DNA of 64,000 nt from Leucobacter edaphi. GTDB lineage: Bacteria > Actinomycetota > Actinomycetes > Actinomycetales > Microbacteriaceae. Below are positions 17,744 through 26,937 of this stretch, piece by piece. Location: the NCBI RefSeq assembly GCF_016522535.1, contig NZ_JAEHOI010000004.1, positions 112,001-176,000 of the forward strand, read 5' to 3'. How positions within the stretch are numbered: position 1 is the first letter of the stretch; each line of letters opens with the position of its first letter. The position numbers and the translations under genes were made by a program. The notes beneath the pieces were generated by a model. That model was given only the letters and a program-made list of their open reading frames with translations, was not told the origin of the DNA and did not search any database.

Positions 17744-19150
17744 CTAGCGGAAGACCGGGGCGCCCGGAGAGGACACATCGATCTTCGAAACGGGTCGCTT
17801 CTGCTGCGCGAGCGACTTCATCGTCGTGTCGAGTACGAGAGCCTTGTACCGGGAGTCGCTCGCGTCTCCCCACACCACGGACACTCCGCTCGCGAGACCG
17901 AAGGTCACATCCTGACCGCTCGTCGCGTGCACGGTGGCGATCTGCTCGCGCAGCTTCGCGGGGATGTCGCGCAGCGCCGTCGCGGAGGTCCTGAACGCGA
18001 CCGAGTTGCGATCCACCAGCGATCCGCTGCCGACCGGGACGCCCTTCGGCGGCTCCTTGGAGGTCGAGAGCACCACGCCAGCGGCATCCACCACGGCGAA
18101 GGAGCCCCCCTCCTTGATCCCCATGACGGGAGTCCGCTCCTCGATGCGAACCACGAGGGTCGACGGCGGGATCCGCTCCACCGCATAGCGCTGAATCCGA
18201 GGGAACTTCTCGAGCGCGCCGTGCACCTCGGCGTCGTTCACGAGCGCGAGCGGGACACCCTCGAAGCGCTTCAGCGCATCGTTCACCTCCGCCTGCGGCA
18301 CCGCGGAGGCACCCTCGATCCGGATCTCCTTGACCGCGGTCAGCGGCGTGAATACCCCGATCAGCACGAAAAGCGCGAGCGCGAGCACGGCTCCGCCCGC
18401 GATCAACCACGCCCGGCGCCTGCGACGCGCCTCCGCGGAGAAGCGGCGGCGCTCTCGCTTGAACCGCGCTTTCCTGGCCTTGCCGGCCTCGCGCAGGCGG
18501 CGCTCGGCGGCCCGCACCGGATCGGCGGCGCGCTCGGCGCGACCCTCTCGCAAGCGCGCGAGGGCACCGCCCGCGACGCTGCCGCGCCGCAGTTCGGAGA
18601 GTTCCGTTGTGGCCTGCTCGTCGGGATCCTCCCCGTGCACTGAGCCGGGAGCTGCTGCCCCGCTCGAGGCGGATCCGTCGGCCACGCCCGCTGGTGCAGC
18701 GCCCGATCGGTCCGCGTTCTCCTGGGTTCCAGGAACGCGATGAGCCCCGTCCTCGCGGAGAGACCGCACCGAATCGAGGTCGATCGTCGGCGCGATCTCC
18801 TCGGTCAGCTGCTCATCGCCAGGAACGTCGCGGTTCGCGTCCGCCCCGGCATCGCCCGTAGTCGCCGTGGCAGATCCCGCTGACGCGCCGGGCACGGGGC
18901 CGCTCCCGGGAGAAACCGTCTCGGCCTCGTCCCGCTCGACGGCGCGCTCGCGCAGCGCGTCACGCCGCCTCCCGAACAGCGAACCGGCCCGTGAACCGCG
19001 GCCGTCAGCGCCGCGGCCCTCGCGGCCCGCTTCCGCGGGCTCGACAGAGTGGCCGGATTCGAGATCGGCATCGAGGTCGAGATCGCGCCCGCGATCCCGC
19101 TTTCGCCCGCGCGGCTCGGCGCCGGGGTCGAATCCGCTCGGCCGTTTCAC
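17744..19150 (-). CDS. ftsQ: Cell division protein FtsQ (DivIB family) with long N-terminal extension
   Basis: Single-pass membrane protein linking FtsL to the divisome. From the GTG at 19150 it has 468 residues: a cytoplasmic region of about 246 residues, very rich in Arg, Asp, Glu, Gly and Ala, one membrane segment (about 247-270, [21 protein letters not shown] region), a POTRA domain (about 272-340; [17 protein letters not shown]) and the FtsQ beta domain. The start overlaps the murC stop as GTGA. Most of the extra length relative to typical FtsQ is in the cytoplasmic part. It is followed by the 173-base ftsZ promoter region. Confidence 0.92.
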   Translation of the reverse strand: MKRPSGFDPGAEPRGRKRDRGRDLDLDADLESGHSVEPAEAGREGRGADGRGSRAGSLFGRRRDALRERAVERDEAETVSPGSGPVPGASAGSATATTGDAGADANRDVPGDEQLTEEIAPTIDLDSVRSLREDGAHRVPGTQENADRSGAAPAGVADGSASSGAAAPGSVHGEDPDEQATTELSELRRGSVAGGALARLREGRAERAADPVRAAERRLREAGKARKARFKRERRRFSAEARRRRRAWLIAGGAVLALALFVLIGVFTPLTAVKEIRIEGASAVPQAEVNDALKRFEGVPLALVNDAEVHGALEKFPRIQRYAVERIPPSTLVVRIEERTPVMGIKEGGSFAVVDAAGVVLSTSKEPPKGVPVGSGSLVDRNSVAFRTSATALRDIPAKLREQIATVHATSGQDVTFGLASGVSVVWGDASDSRYKALVLDTTMKSLAQQKRPVSKIDVSSPGAPVFR

Positions 19151-20565
19151 CGCGACTCGGACTCGAATCGACCGCGCAGCGCCTCGACGACCTGGGGAAT
19201 GATCCGATAGACCGTGCCGCAGCTCATCGTCACCATCACGTCGCCCGGGCGCGCGATCTCGGCGAGGTAATCGGCAGCGCGCTGCCAATCATCCACGTAG
19301 GCGACCTTCGAGGCATCGGCGAAGTCGTCGGCAACGAGCGCTCCCGTGACGCCGGGAACCGGATCCTCCCGCGCGCCGTCGACCGACAGCACGACCGTGT
19401 GGTCGGCGCCGTGCTCGAGCACGCTCGCGAACTCCCGGTGGAACATGCTCGTGCGGCTGAACAGGTGGGGCTGGTGGATCGCGATCAGGCGGCCCTCGCC
19501 GACGACCGCCCGCGCGGAGTCGAGCAGTGCCTCGACCTCGGTGGGATGATGCGCGTAGTCGTCGTAGACCCGCACCCCGCCCACCTCGGCGTGGAACTCG
19601 AAGCGGCGCTTCGTCCCGCCGAACTCCGCGATCGCCGCGAGCGCGGCACCCGCTTCGAAGCCGAGCCCGGTGAGCACGGCGAGCGCGCCGACCGCGTTGA
19701 CCGCGTTGTGCCGCCCGAACACCGAGAGCTGCGCCTCGTGCCGCACACCGTCGATCTCGACGGCGAACCGCACGGGGCCGGAGTCGTCGACGGAGACGAG
19801 CCGCACATCGGCATCGGCGGCCTCTCCGAAAGTCCTGATCGGGGCGCTCTCCCCCGTGCGCAGTTCCGCGAGCACCTCCAGTGCTCCCGGATCGTCCGCG
19901 GAGATCACCACGAGCTCCCGCGCCCCGCGAGCGAAGTCGACGAACGCGCTCATGAACGCCTCGCGAGAGCCGTAGAAGTCGAGGTGCTCGGGGTCGACGT
20001 TCGTGACGAGCGCGACGGAGGTGTCGTAGAGCAGGAACGACTTGTCGGACTCGTCGGCCTCGATGACGAACAGATCGTCGGATCCCGGGGCGGCGCTCAC
20101 GCCGAGCGACTCGATGATGCCGCCGTTGACGAACGAGGGATCCGCCCCGACGCCGAGCAGGCCGGTGACGATCATGCCGGTCGACGTGGTCTTCCCGTGC
20201 GCACCAGCGACGGAGACCACACGCCGTCCGCGTGCCAGCCAGGCGAGCGCCTGCGAGCGATGCAGCACGGGGATGCCGTCTGCGAGCGCCCGCTGGTACT
20301 CGGGATTGTCCTGCCACAGCGCGCCCGTCACGACGAGCGTGTTCGCGTCCCCGACGTTCTCGGCGTCATGCCCGATCGCAACGGGGATCCCGAGCTCCTC
20401 GAGCGCGACGGTCGAGTAGTTCGAGGAGCGATCCGAGCCGGTCACTCGGACGCCGGCGCGGTGCATCATGCGAGCGATGCCGCTCATGCCTGACCCGCCG
20501 ATTCCGACGAAGTGCACGTTGCCGAGCTCGTCCGGGATCTGGAGATCGAGGTCGGGATAGATCAT
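19147..20565 (-). CDS. murC: UDP-N-acetylmuramate--amino acid ligase (MurC)
   Basis: Adds the first amino acid of the peptidoglycan stem peptide, usually L-alanine. The 472-residue protein has the N-terminal nucleotide-binding loop [14 protein letters not shown] (about 18-31), the ATP loop [12 protein letters not shown] (about 117-128), EADESDKSF (Mg binding), and the C-terminal [10 protein letters not shown]. The ATG has GAGGAGG upstream at good distance. ftsQ is coupled through GTGA at its end; murG lies 82 bases upstream. In B-type peptidoglycan of Microbacteriaceae glycine replaces alanine at this position, which cannot be read from the sequence. Confidence 0.97.
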   Translation of the reverse strand: MIYPDLDLQIPDELGNVHFVGIGGSGMSGIARMMHRAGVRVTGSDRSSNYSTVALEELGIPVAIGHDAENVGDANTLVVTGALWQDNPEYQRALADGIPVLHRSQALAWLARGRRVVSVAGAHGKTTSTGMIVTGLLGVGADPSFVNGGIIESLGVSAAPGSDDLFVIEADESDKSFLLYDTSVALVTNVDPEHLDFYGSREAFMSAFVDFARGARELVVISADDPGALEVLAELRTGESAPIRTFGEAADADVRLVSVDDSGPVRFAVEIDGVRHEAQLSVFGRHNAVNAVGALAVLTGLGFEAGAALAAIAEFGGTKRRFEFHAEVGGVRVYDDYAHHPTEVEALLDSARAVVGEGRLIAIHQPHLFSRTSMFHREFASVLEHGADHTVVLSVDGAREDPVPGVTGALVADDFADASKVAYVDDWQRAADYLAEIARPGDVMVTMSCGTVYRIIPQVVEALRGRFESESR

Positions 20566-20647
20566 GCGGGTGCCTCCTCAGGACATTTCAACTCCCCAGC
20601 GTACCGCCAGGTTCCTGCCGCGGCTGCGAACCGGCCGCGCGCCGGTG

Positions 20648-21724
20648 TCACCGCGCGGCGAGCGCCTCGCGCACGAGCGCGAGGAGCCGCTCGGTGCCGT
20701 CCAGCGTTCCGGCATTGCGCGCGCGCGTCGACATCTCCGCGAGCCGATTCTCGTCCGTGAGCAGGGGAAGAAGAACCGAGGACACCCACGATGGCGTGAG
20801 CTCGGCGTCCTCGACGAGCAGCGCTCCCCCGGCCTCGACCACCCCTGCCGCGTTGAATCGCTGTTCCCCGTTCCCCACGCTGTAGGGCACGAAAACGGCG
20901 GGGATCCCGAGCCCGGAAAGCTCGCTCACGGTCGTCGACCCCGCTCGAGAGACCGCGAGATCGCAGGCGGCGAACGCGAGATCCATCCGATCGCAGTACG
21001 GAATCACCTGATAGCCGGGCACACCGGGATTGACGAGCTCCGTCAGCCCGCCCCACACGTGCAGTACCTGCGCGCCGGAGTCCACAATCGTCTGCGCCGA
21101 CGAGGAAATGCCCTCGTTGATCGCCCGCGCCCCGAGCGAGCCGCCCGTCACGAGAAGCGTCGGCCGCTCGGGGTCGAGCCCGAAGTGTGTGCGGGCTTCC
21201 GCGCGGAGCGCCGGCCGGTCCAGGGCGACGACCTCGGGACGCAGCGGCATCCCCGTCACGCGGGCGTTCGGGATCGGCGTCCCGGCGAATGTGACGCCAA
21301 CGTAGGGGGTGCTCCTCGCCCCCAGCTTGTTCGCCATGCCGGGCTTCGCGTTCGCCTCGTGGATGACGACGGGGATCCCCTCCTTGGCGCCCGCGCGATA
21401 CGCGGGTGCCGAGGCGTAACCGCCGAAACCGACGACGACATCGATCCTGCGATCGCGGATCAGCCGGCGCACCTGTCGCACGGCGCGAGCGAAGCGGGCA
21501 GGAAACCGCAGCGCCGCGAGATTCGGGCGGCGCGGGAACGGCAGGCGCTCGATGAACGCGAGCTCGTAGCCGCGCTCGGGCACGAGGCGGGCCTCGAGGC
21601 CCTCACGCGTGCCGAGCACGACGATCTCGGCATCGGGTTCCTCGGCACGGATGAGATCCGCGAGTGCGAGCAGCGGGTTCACGTGGCCGGCGGTGCCGCC
21701 TCCGGCGAGCAGATAGCGGGTCAT
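20648..21724 (-). CDS. murG: UDP-GlcNAc transferase MurG (lipid II synthesis)
   Basis: Transfers GlcNAc from UDP-GlcNAc to lipid I at the inner face of the membrane to make lipid II. The 358-residue GT-B protein starts MTRYLLAGGGTAGHVNP with the first glycine-rich loop, has VVGFGGYASAPAYRAG (about 95-110), TGGSLGARAIN (third loop, about 190-200), and the acceptor/donor motif SRAGSTTVSEL (about 265-275). The ATG at 21724 overlaps the ftsW stop as ATGA, which fixes the start; the frame also runs on upstream through ftsW without coding sense. Confidence 0.97.
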   Translation of the reverse strand: MTRYLLAGGGTAGHVNPLLALADLIRAEEPDAEIVVLGTREGLEARLVPERGYELAFIERLPFPRRPNLAALRFPARFARAVRQVRRLIRDRRIDVVVGFGGYASAPAYRAGAKEGIPVVIHEANAKPGMANKLGARSTPYVGVTFAGTPIPNARVTGMPLRPEVVALDRPALRAEARTHFGLDPERPTLLVTGGSLGARAINEGISSSAQTIVDSGAQVLHVWGGLTELVNPGVPGYQVIPYCDRMDLAFAACDLAVSRAGSTTVSELSGLGIPAVFVPYSVGNGEQRFNAAGVVEAGGALLVEDAELTPSWVSSVLLPLLTDENRLAEMSTRARNAGTLDGTERLLALVREALAAR

Positions 21725-22938
21725 CCCCGATTCCCTCCGTTCTCCGCGTCGAGCTCCGCGCGGTACTGCGCGCCGTCGCGCGCGATGGATATGACTACGC
21801 CGAGGGCGAGCAGACACGCGATGAGCGCGGTGCCGCCGGCGCTGATCAGCGGCAGGGGCACGCCGAGCACGGGAAGGATCCCGATCACGACGCCGATGTT
21901 CACGAACGCCTGGCCCACGATCCAGACGAGCACCCCGCCGGTGACGGCGCGGCCGAAGCGGTCGCGGGCGTTCGTGATGACGCGCAGCAGCACCACCGCG
22001 AGCGCGACGAACATCAGGATCACGAGCAGCGCGCCGATCAGGCCCAGCTCCTCGCCGATGATCGCGAAGATGTAGTCGTTGTCGGCGGCGGGGAGCCAGG
22101 ACCACTTCGCCTTCGAGCCGCCGAGTCCCACGCCGAAGAGCCCGCCTCCCGCGAGCGCCCACTTGCCGTGCAGGGGCTGCCAGCCGAGACCGCTGTAGTC
22201 CGAGTCTCCTCCCGCGTGGCCGAAGAGTCGGTCCAGGCGGTTCTGGCTCGTCACCACGAAGAAGAACACGGCGAGCAGACCGCCGAGCGCGACAACGCCG
22301 AGCGACTTCCAGCTCACACCACCGAAGAACATCGCGCCGATGACGAGCGCGGCCATGATCATCACGGTGCCGAGATCCTTGCCGAGCAGCACGACGCCGA
22401 GGGCGAGCAGCGCACCAGGCAGAATCACCGGAATGAGCTCGTGCTTCATCTGCCCGAGCAGGGGTTCCTTGCGCAGGAGCACCGTTCCCACCCAGACGAC
22501 CAGCGCGAGCTTCAGCGCCTCGGACGGCTGCGCGCCGATCGAGCCGATCTGGATCCAGTTGCGGTTGCCGTAGACCTCGATGCCCAGCGGGGTGAACACG
22601 AGCAGCTGCAGGCCGATTCCGACGCCGAACAGCACCCACGCCCACCGTTTCCAGAAGGAGATCGGCATCATCGACGCGAGGATCATGAGCGGGAAACCGA
22701 TCACGGCGAACATCGCCTGGCGCCAGAAACCGCCGAAGAACCCCTGGTTGTCGAGGTAGGACGTGATCGAGGACGAAGACAGCACCATGATGAGGCCGAA
22801 GCCCACCATGAGGATCGTGATCGCCCACAGCGCGATCACGTTCGAGTCGGTGCCCACGCGGAACGCCGAGCCGAGCCGGATTCGCGCCTGGCCGGGGGCG
22901 CCCGCGGCGTCGCGCTGCGCTCCCTGCCGCTCAGCCAT
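21721..22938 (-). CDS. ftsW: Septal peptidoglycan polymerase FtsW (SEDS family)
   Basis: SEDS glycosyltransferase that polymerises lipid II at the septum together with FtsI. The 405-residue protein has about ten membrane segments, the extracellular stretch GNRNWIQIGSIGAQPSEALK (about 123-142) with the catalytic-loop character of SEDS proteins, DNDYIFAIIGEELGLIGA, and the C-terminal GVPLPLISAGGTAL, all family hallmarks. It lies 5 bases after murD and overlaps murG by ATGA. Position inside the dcw cluster favours FtsW over the elongation paralogue RodA. Confidence 0.95.
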   Translation of the reverse strand: MAERQGAQRDAAGAPGQARIRLGSAFRVGTDSNVIALWAITILMVGFGLIMVLSSSSITSYLDNQGFFGGFWRQAMFAVIGFPLMILASMMPISFWKRWAWVLFGVGIGLQLLVFTPLGIEVYGNRNWIQIGSIGAQPSEALKLALVVWVGTVLLRKEPLLGQMKHELIPVILPGALLALGVVLLGKDLGTVMIMAALVIGAMFFGGVSWKSLGVVALGGLLAVFFFVVTSQNRLDRLFGHAGGDSDYSGLGWQPLHGKWALAGGGLFGVGLGGSKAKWSWLPAADNDYIFAIIGEELGLIGALLVILMFVALAVVLLRVITNARDRFGRAVTGGVLVWIVGQAFVNIGVVIGILPVLGVPLPLISAGGTALIACLLALGVVISIARDGAQYRAELDAENGGNRG

Positions 22939-22943
22939 GCCGG

Positions 22944-24434
22944 TTACTCCAGCTCCCGCACCGCCGCCTGGAAGCGACGGCCGCGGTCTGAGTAGCTCTC
23001 GAACTGGTCCATCGAGGCCGCCGCGGGCGAGAGCAGCACCGTGTCGCCCGGCTGGGCGATCTCGGCCGCAGCGGAGACCGCTGCCGGCATGACCCGCTCC
23101 GAGTCCTCCTCGGCAATCTCGACGACCGGCCGCTCACCCAGGTGACGCCGGAGCGCCGCAAGCACGGGCGCGCGGTCGACGCCGATCACGACGGCGCCCC
23201 TGAGCCGCTTCGCGTGCTTCGCGACGAGCTCATCGATGTCGACGCCCTTGAGCAGGCCGCCGAGGATCCACACGACATCGTTCATCGCGCGGAGCGAGGC
23301 ATCGGCGGCGTGCGCGTTCGTTGCCTTCGAGTCGTCGATCCAGTGCACGCCGCGGATCTCGGCGAGCTGCTGCGCGCGATGCTGGTCCGGCGTGAAGGCG
23401 AGGACGGCCTGCGCGATCTCGCCAGGCTCGACCCCGCGCGAACGCGCGAGCGCCGCCGCGGCGAGGATGTTCTGCACCATGTGCGGCTGGCCGATCCCGC
23501 GCTCCTGCAGTTCCTCGGCGGAGAGGATCTCGTAGGCCTCGCTGCGCCGCTCGGCGTGGAAGCCGCGATCGACGAGCAGCCCCTCGACGATCCCGAAGCC
23601 GCTCGGCGGCGGGGTGTCGAGGCCGAAGCTGATGGCGCGCGCGCCCTCGACGACGTCCGCCTCCTCGACCATCCGCTCGGTCTCCGCGTCGGCACGGTTG
23701 TAGACGCACGCGACCTGGGTGTTGTCGTAGACGCGGGCCTTCGCGGCCCAGTAGGCCTCGGCACTGCCATGCCAGTCAAGATGGTCGTCCGCGAAGTTCA
23801 GGCAGACGCTCGCGAACGGGGAGATTTCCCCGATGCGCTCGAGTTGGAAGCTCGAGAGTTCGACCACGATCACGTCATAGCCCTGCGGGTCGCGAAGCGC
23901 GTCCAGGATCGGGGATCCGATGTTGCCCGCCGGCGTCACGCGGAGCCCGCCGGCCTGCAGCATGTGCGCGGTGAGCTGGGTGGTCGTCGTCTTCCCGTTG
24001 GTGCCGGTGATGCAGATCCAGTCGGCGATCCGCGAGGTCTTGTCGCGCAGTCGCCAGCCGAGCTCGATGTCGCCCCAGACGGTGATCCCGCGCTCCGTCG
24101 CCCACTCGGTGAGCGGATGGTCCGGCCGGTAGCCGGGCGAAACGACGACGAGTTCGGGGTCGAAGCGGACGAGATCCTCGAGTTGCGCGTCGTCGCCTTC
24201 GAGGCAGGCGCGCTCGGAGCCGATCACGTCGAGCAGACGCTCGCGATCCGCGTCGGGGGCGCCGTAGATGACGCGCACGCGCGCGCCCAGCTCGACGAGC
24301 GTGTCCGCGACCGAGAACCCGGTCACGCCGAGGCCGAGGACCGCGACGCGCAGCCCGCGCCAGTCGTCGTGCCAGCTCGTGAGGCCGGCCACCCGCTCGG
24401 CCACGAGCTTCGCGTAGATGTTCGCCTCGTTCAC
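22944..24434 (-). CDS. murD: UDP-N-acetylmuramoylalanine--D-glutamate ligase
   Basis: Adds D-glutamate to the stem peptide. About 496 residues with the Rossmann loop VAVLGLGVTGFSVA, the ATP loop CITGTNGKTTT, and the C-terminal HWIDDSKATNAHAADASL typical of MurD. Two starts are possible. GTG at 24434 has GGAGG 5 bases upstream and is preferred. GTG at 24449 overlaps the mraY stop as GTGA, like other junctions in this operon, but has no ribosome binding site of its own. The frame continues upstream inside mraY without coding sense. ftsW follows after 5 bases. Confidence 0.95.
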   Translation of the reverse strand: MNEANIYAKLVAERVAGLTSWHDDWRGLRVAVLGLGVTGFSVADTLVELGARVRVIYGAPDADRERLLDVIGSERACLEGDDAQLEDLVRFDPELVVVSPGYRPDHPLTEWATERGITVWGDIELGWRLRDKTSRIADWICITGTNGKTTTTQLTAHMLQAGGLRVTPAGNIGSPILDALRDPQGYDVIVVELSSFQLERIGEISPFASVCLNFADDHLDWHGSAEAYWAAKARVYDNTQVACVYNRADAETERMVEEADVVEGARAISFGLDTPPPSGFGIVEGLLVDRGFHAERRSEAYEILSAEELQERGIGQPHMVQNILAAAALARSRGVEPGEIAQAVLAFTPDQHRAQQLAEIRGVHWIDDSKATNAHAADASLRAMNDVVWILGGLLKGVDIDELVAKHAKRLRGAVVIGVDRAPVLAALRRHLGERPVVEIAEEDSERVMPAAVSAAAEIAQPGDTVLLSPAAASMDQFESYSDRGRRFQAAVRELE

Positions 24435-24445
24435 GTTGCCCTCCG

Positions 24446-25531
24446 TCACTGCTGCAGCAACCATTCGCCGTAGAACGCGCCGACGCCCGCGATCACGAAC
24501 AGTCCGGCGACGATCCAGAACCGGACGACGACCGTGACCTCGGCCCAGCCCTTGAGCTCGAAGTGGTGGTGGATCGGGCTCATCAGGAAGATGCGTTTGC
24601 CCTTCGTCACCTTGAAGTAGAGGCGCTGCAGGATCACGGAGCCGGTCTCGACGAGGAACAAGCCGCCGATCAGGATCAGGAGCAGCTCGGTGCGGGTCAG
24701 GATCGCGAACGCGGCGATCGCCCCACCCAGGCCCATCGAGCCGGTATCGCCCATGTAGACGTGGGCCGGACTCGTGTTCCACCACAGGAAGCCGGCGAGG
24801 CCGCCCATGAATGCCGCTGCGACGACCGCGAGATCCATCGGATCGCGCACCTCGTAGCATCCGGGCTCGTTCGCCGTTGCAACGCAGGCCTGCGCGGCCT
24901 GCCAGAAGCCGATGATGAGGTAGGCGCCGAACGCGAACAGCGAGGCGCCACCGGCGAGACCGTCGAGCCCGTCGGTCACGTTGACCGCGTTCGTCGCGGC
25001 GGTCGTGATGAGCATCACCCAGAGCACGAACAGGCCCGTGCCGAAGATGACGCCGAAGGTCATGAAATCGAACGGCAGATCGCGGAAGATCGAGATGTGC
25101 GTCGAGGCTGGGGTGAGCCCGGCCTCATTCGCGAACTGCAGCGCGAGCAGGGCGAACAGCACGGCGATGACCACCTGGCCGACGATCTTCGCCCAGCCTC
25201 CGAGGCCCAGCGACTGCTGCTTCCGCGTCTTCAGGAAGTCGTCGATGAAGCCCACAGCGCCCGCGCCGACCGCCATGAGGAGCACGAGCAGCGCCGACGG
25301 CGTCGGCGACTCGCCCATCACGAGCTTCCCGAGGAAGTACGCGATCACGGCGCCCGAGATGAAGATCAGGCCGCCCATCGTGGGCGTGCCGCGCTTCGCG
25401 TAGTGCGACTCAGGGCCGTCCTCGCGAATGAACTGCCCCCAGTGGAGCTTCCGGAACCCGCGCACGAACAGCGGCGTGAGCAGGAGCGAGTACAGCAGCG
25501 AGAAGCCGCCGGCAATGAGTAGCGCGATCAC
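24446..25531 (-). CDS. mraY: Phospho-N-acetylmuramoyl-pentapeptide transferase
   Basis: Integral membrane enzyme that transfers phospho-MurNAc-pentapeptide to undecaprenyl phosphate, making lipid I. The 361-residue protein has about ten membrane segments, the cytoplasmic loop [17 protein letters not shown] with the catalytic Asp pair, [15 protein letters not shown], and [13 protein letters not shown] near the C-terminus, all diagnostic. The GTG start overlaps the murF stop as GTGA. murD follows, 11 bases after its stop or overlapping it, depending on the murD start. Confidence 0.98.
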   Translation of the reverse strand: MIALLIAGGFSLLYSLLLTPLFVRGFRKLHWGQFIREDGPESHYAKRGTPTMGGLIFISGAVIAYFLGKLVMGESPTPSALLVLLMAVGAGAVGFIDDFLKTRKQQSLGLGGWAKIVGQVVIAVLFALLALQFANEAGLTPASTHISIFRDLPFDFMTFGVIFGTGLFVLWVMLITTAATNAVNVTDGLDGLAGGASLFAFGAYLIIGFWQAAQACVATANEPGCYEVRDPMDLAVVAAAFMGGLAGFLWWNTSPAHVYMGDTGSMGLGGAIAAFAILTRTELLLILIGGLFLVETGSVILQRLYFKVTKGKRIFLMSPIHHHFELKGWAEVTVVVRFWIVAGLFVIAGVGAFYGEWLLQQ

Positions 25532-26937
25532 GCGAACGCCTCCCCGAGTCGATCACCGAGGAGTCGAAGGCCCGCGGCATTCGACGACTTCACCAGCACG
25601 GTATCCTCCGGACGGAGCGTGCGCTCCAGGTATTCGAATGCGGAATCCTGGTCCTCGAAGAAGACGCTCTCGCCGTCCCAGGATCCCTCGTTGATGGCAC
25701 TGATGTGCAGATGGCGGGCCTCCGCGCCGACCACGACGAGCTCCGAGATCCGGAGTCGCACCGCCTGCAGGCCGATGCGGATGTGCTCCTCGATCGAATA
25801 CTCGCCGAGCTCGCTCATCGCGCCGAGCACCGCGACCGTGCGCCCCTCGGGGCGAGCGATCTGCGCGAGCGTGCGCAGGCCGGCCGCCATCGAGTCCGGG
25901 CTCGCGTTGTAGGCGTCGTTGATGATCGTGATGTGGTCGCGGCCGCCCATGACCTCCATACGCCAGCGCGCTGCGCGCGTTGCGCCCTCGAGCGATGCGA
26001 CGACGTCGGCGAGCGGGAGCCCCAGCTCCAGGCCCACCGCGGCCGCAGCGAGCGCGTTCGTCACGTGGTGCTCGCCGAGCACGCGGAAGAACACCGGAAG
26101 CGACTCACCGTCGGCGTGAATGGTGAAGCGGGTGCCCTCCGCAGACGACTCGATGTCCGTGGCGCGCACATCGGCCTCCGGATGCAGCCCGAACCAGCGG
26201 ACGCGAGCGCTCGTGAGCTCCGCCATCTTCGAGACGTAGGCGTCGTCGCGGTTGAGCACGGCGACCGCGGTCTCCGGGAGATCCTGCACCATCTCGCTCT
26301 TCGTGCGGAACGTCGTCTCGATGCCGCCGAACTCGCCGGCGTGGGCGAGGCCGACCGTGAGCACGACGCCGATGTGCGGAGGCGCCATGGCCGTGAGACG
26401 CGAGATCTCGCCCTTCGCGCTCGCCCCCATCTCGGCGACGAGCGTGCGCGTGTCGTCGTCGACGCGCAGCATCGTGAGCGGGCCGCCCACCTCGTTGTTG
26501 AACGACTTCTCCGAGGCGACGGTCGCTCCGACGCGCTCCGCCATTGCCCCGATCAGGTTCTTCGTGGTCGTCTTGCCGTTGGATCCCGTGATCCCGACGA
26601 TCGTGAGGTTCCCGCGCCCGCGCACCCTGCGCACGACCTCGGTGGCCAGGGCGCCGAGCGCGTCGGTGGCCTCCGCGACGACGATCTGCGGGACGCGATC
26701 GTCGACCTCGCGCTCGACCACGAGCAGCGCGGCACCGGCGTCAACGGCCTGTGCAGCGAACCGGTGCCCGTCGGTCTCCTCGCCCCGGCGGGCGAAGAAG
26801 ATCTGGCCCGGCCCCACCTCGCGCGAATCGGTCTGGGAGATTCCCCGGACGATGGTCTCCGCCGTGGAGCCGTCGGCGCCGAGAACGAGCGTTCCGCTCA
26901 TGGCCTCCGCGATCTCGGCGAGCGTCATGTCGATCAC
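25528..26937 (-). CDS. murF: UDP-MurNAc-tripeptide--D-alanyl-D-alanine ligase
   Basis: Adds D-Ala-D-Ala to complete the pentapeptide precursor. The 469-residue protein has the ATP loop [15 protein letters not shown] (about 113-127), [13 protein letters not shown], the Mg-binding [10 protein letters not shown] (about 170-179), and the C-terminal [11 protein letters not shown] typical of MurF. It begins with GTG that overlaps the murE stop as GTGA, three codons before an in-frame ATG. Both ends are coupled (murE before, mraY after), so the three ligase and transferase steps are made in fixed stoichiometry. Confidence 0.97.
   Translation of the reverse strand: MIDMTLAEIAEAMSGTLVLGADGSTAETIVRGISQTDSREVGPGQIFFARRGEETDGHRFAAQAVDAGAALLVVEREVDDRVPQIVVAEATDALGALATEVVRRVRGRGNLTIVGITGSNGKTTTKNLIGAMAERVGATVASEKSFNNEVGGPLTMLRVDDDTRTLVAEMGASAKGEISRLTAMAPPHIGVVLTVGLAHAGEFGGIETTFRTKSEMVQDLPETAVAVLNRDDAYVSKMAELTSARVRWFGLHPEADVRATDIESSAEGTRFTIHADGESLPVFFRVLGEHHVTNALAAAAVGLELGLPLADVVASLEGATRAARWRMEVMGGRDHITIINDAYNASPDSMAAGLRTLAQIARPEGRTVAVLGAMSELGEYSIEEHIRIGLQAVRLRISELVVVGAEARHLHISAINEGSWDGESVFFEDQDSAFEYLERTLRPEDTVLVKSSNAAGLRLLGDRLGEAFA

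Noticed and set aside
24435..24860. N-terminal extension of murD into mraY
   Set aside because: The in-frame sequence is Arg/Gly-rich and antiphase to the mraY membrane protein; a GTG with GGAGG lies at the proper MurD start.
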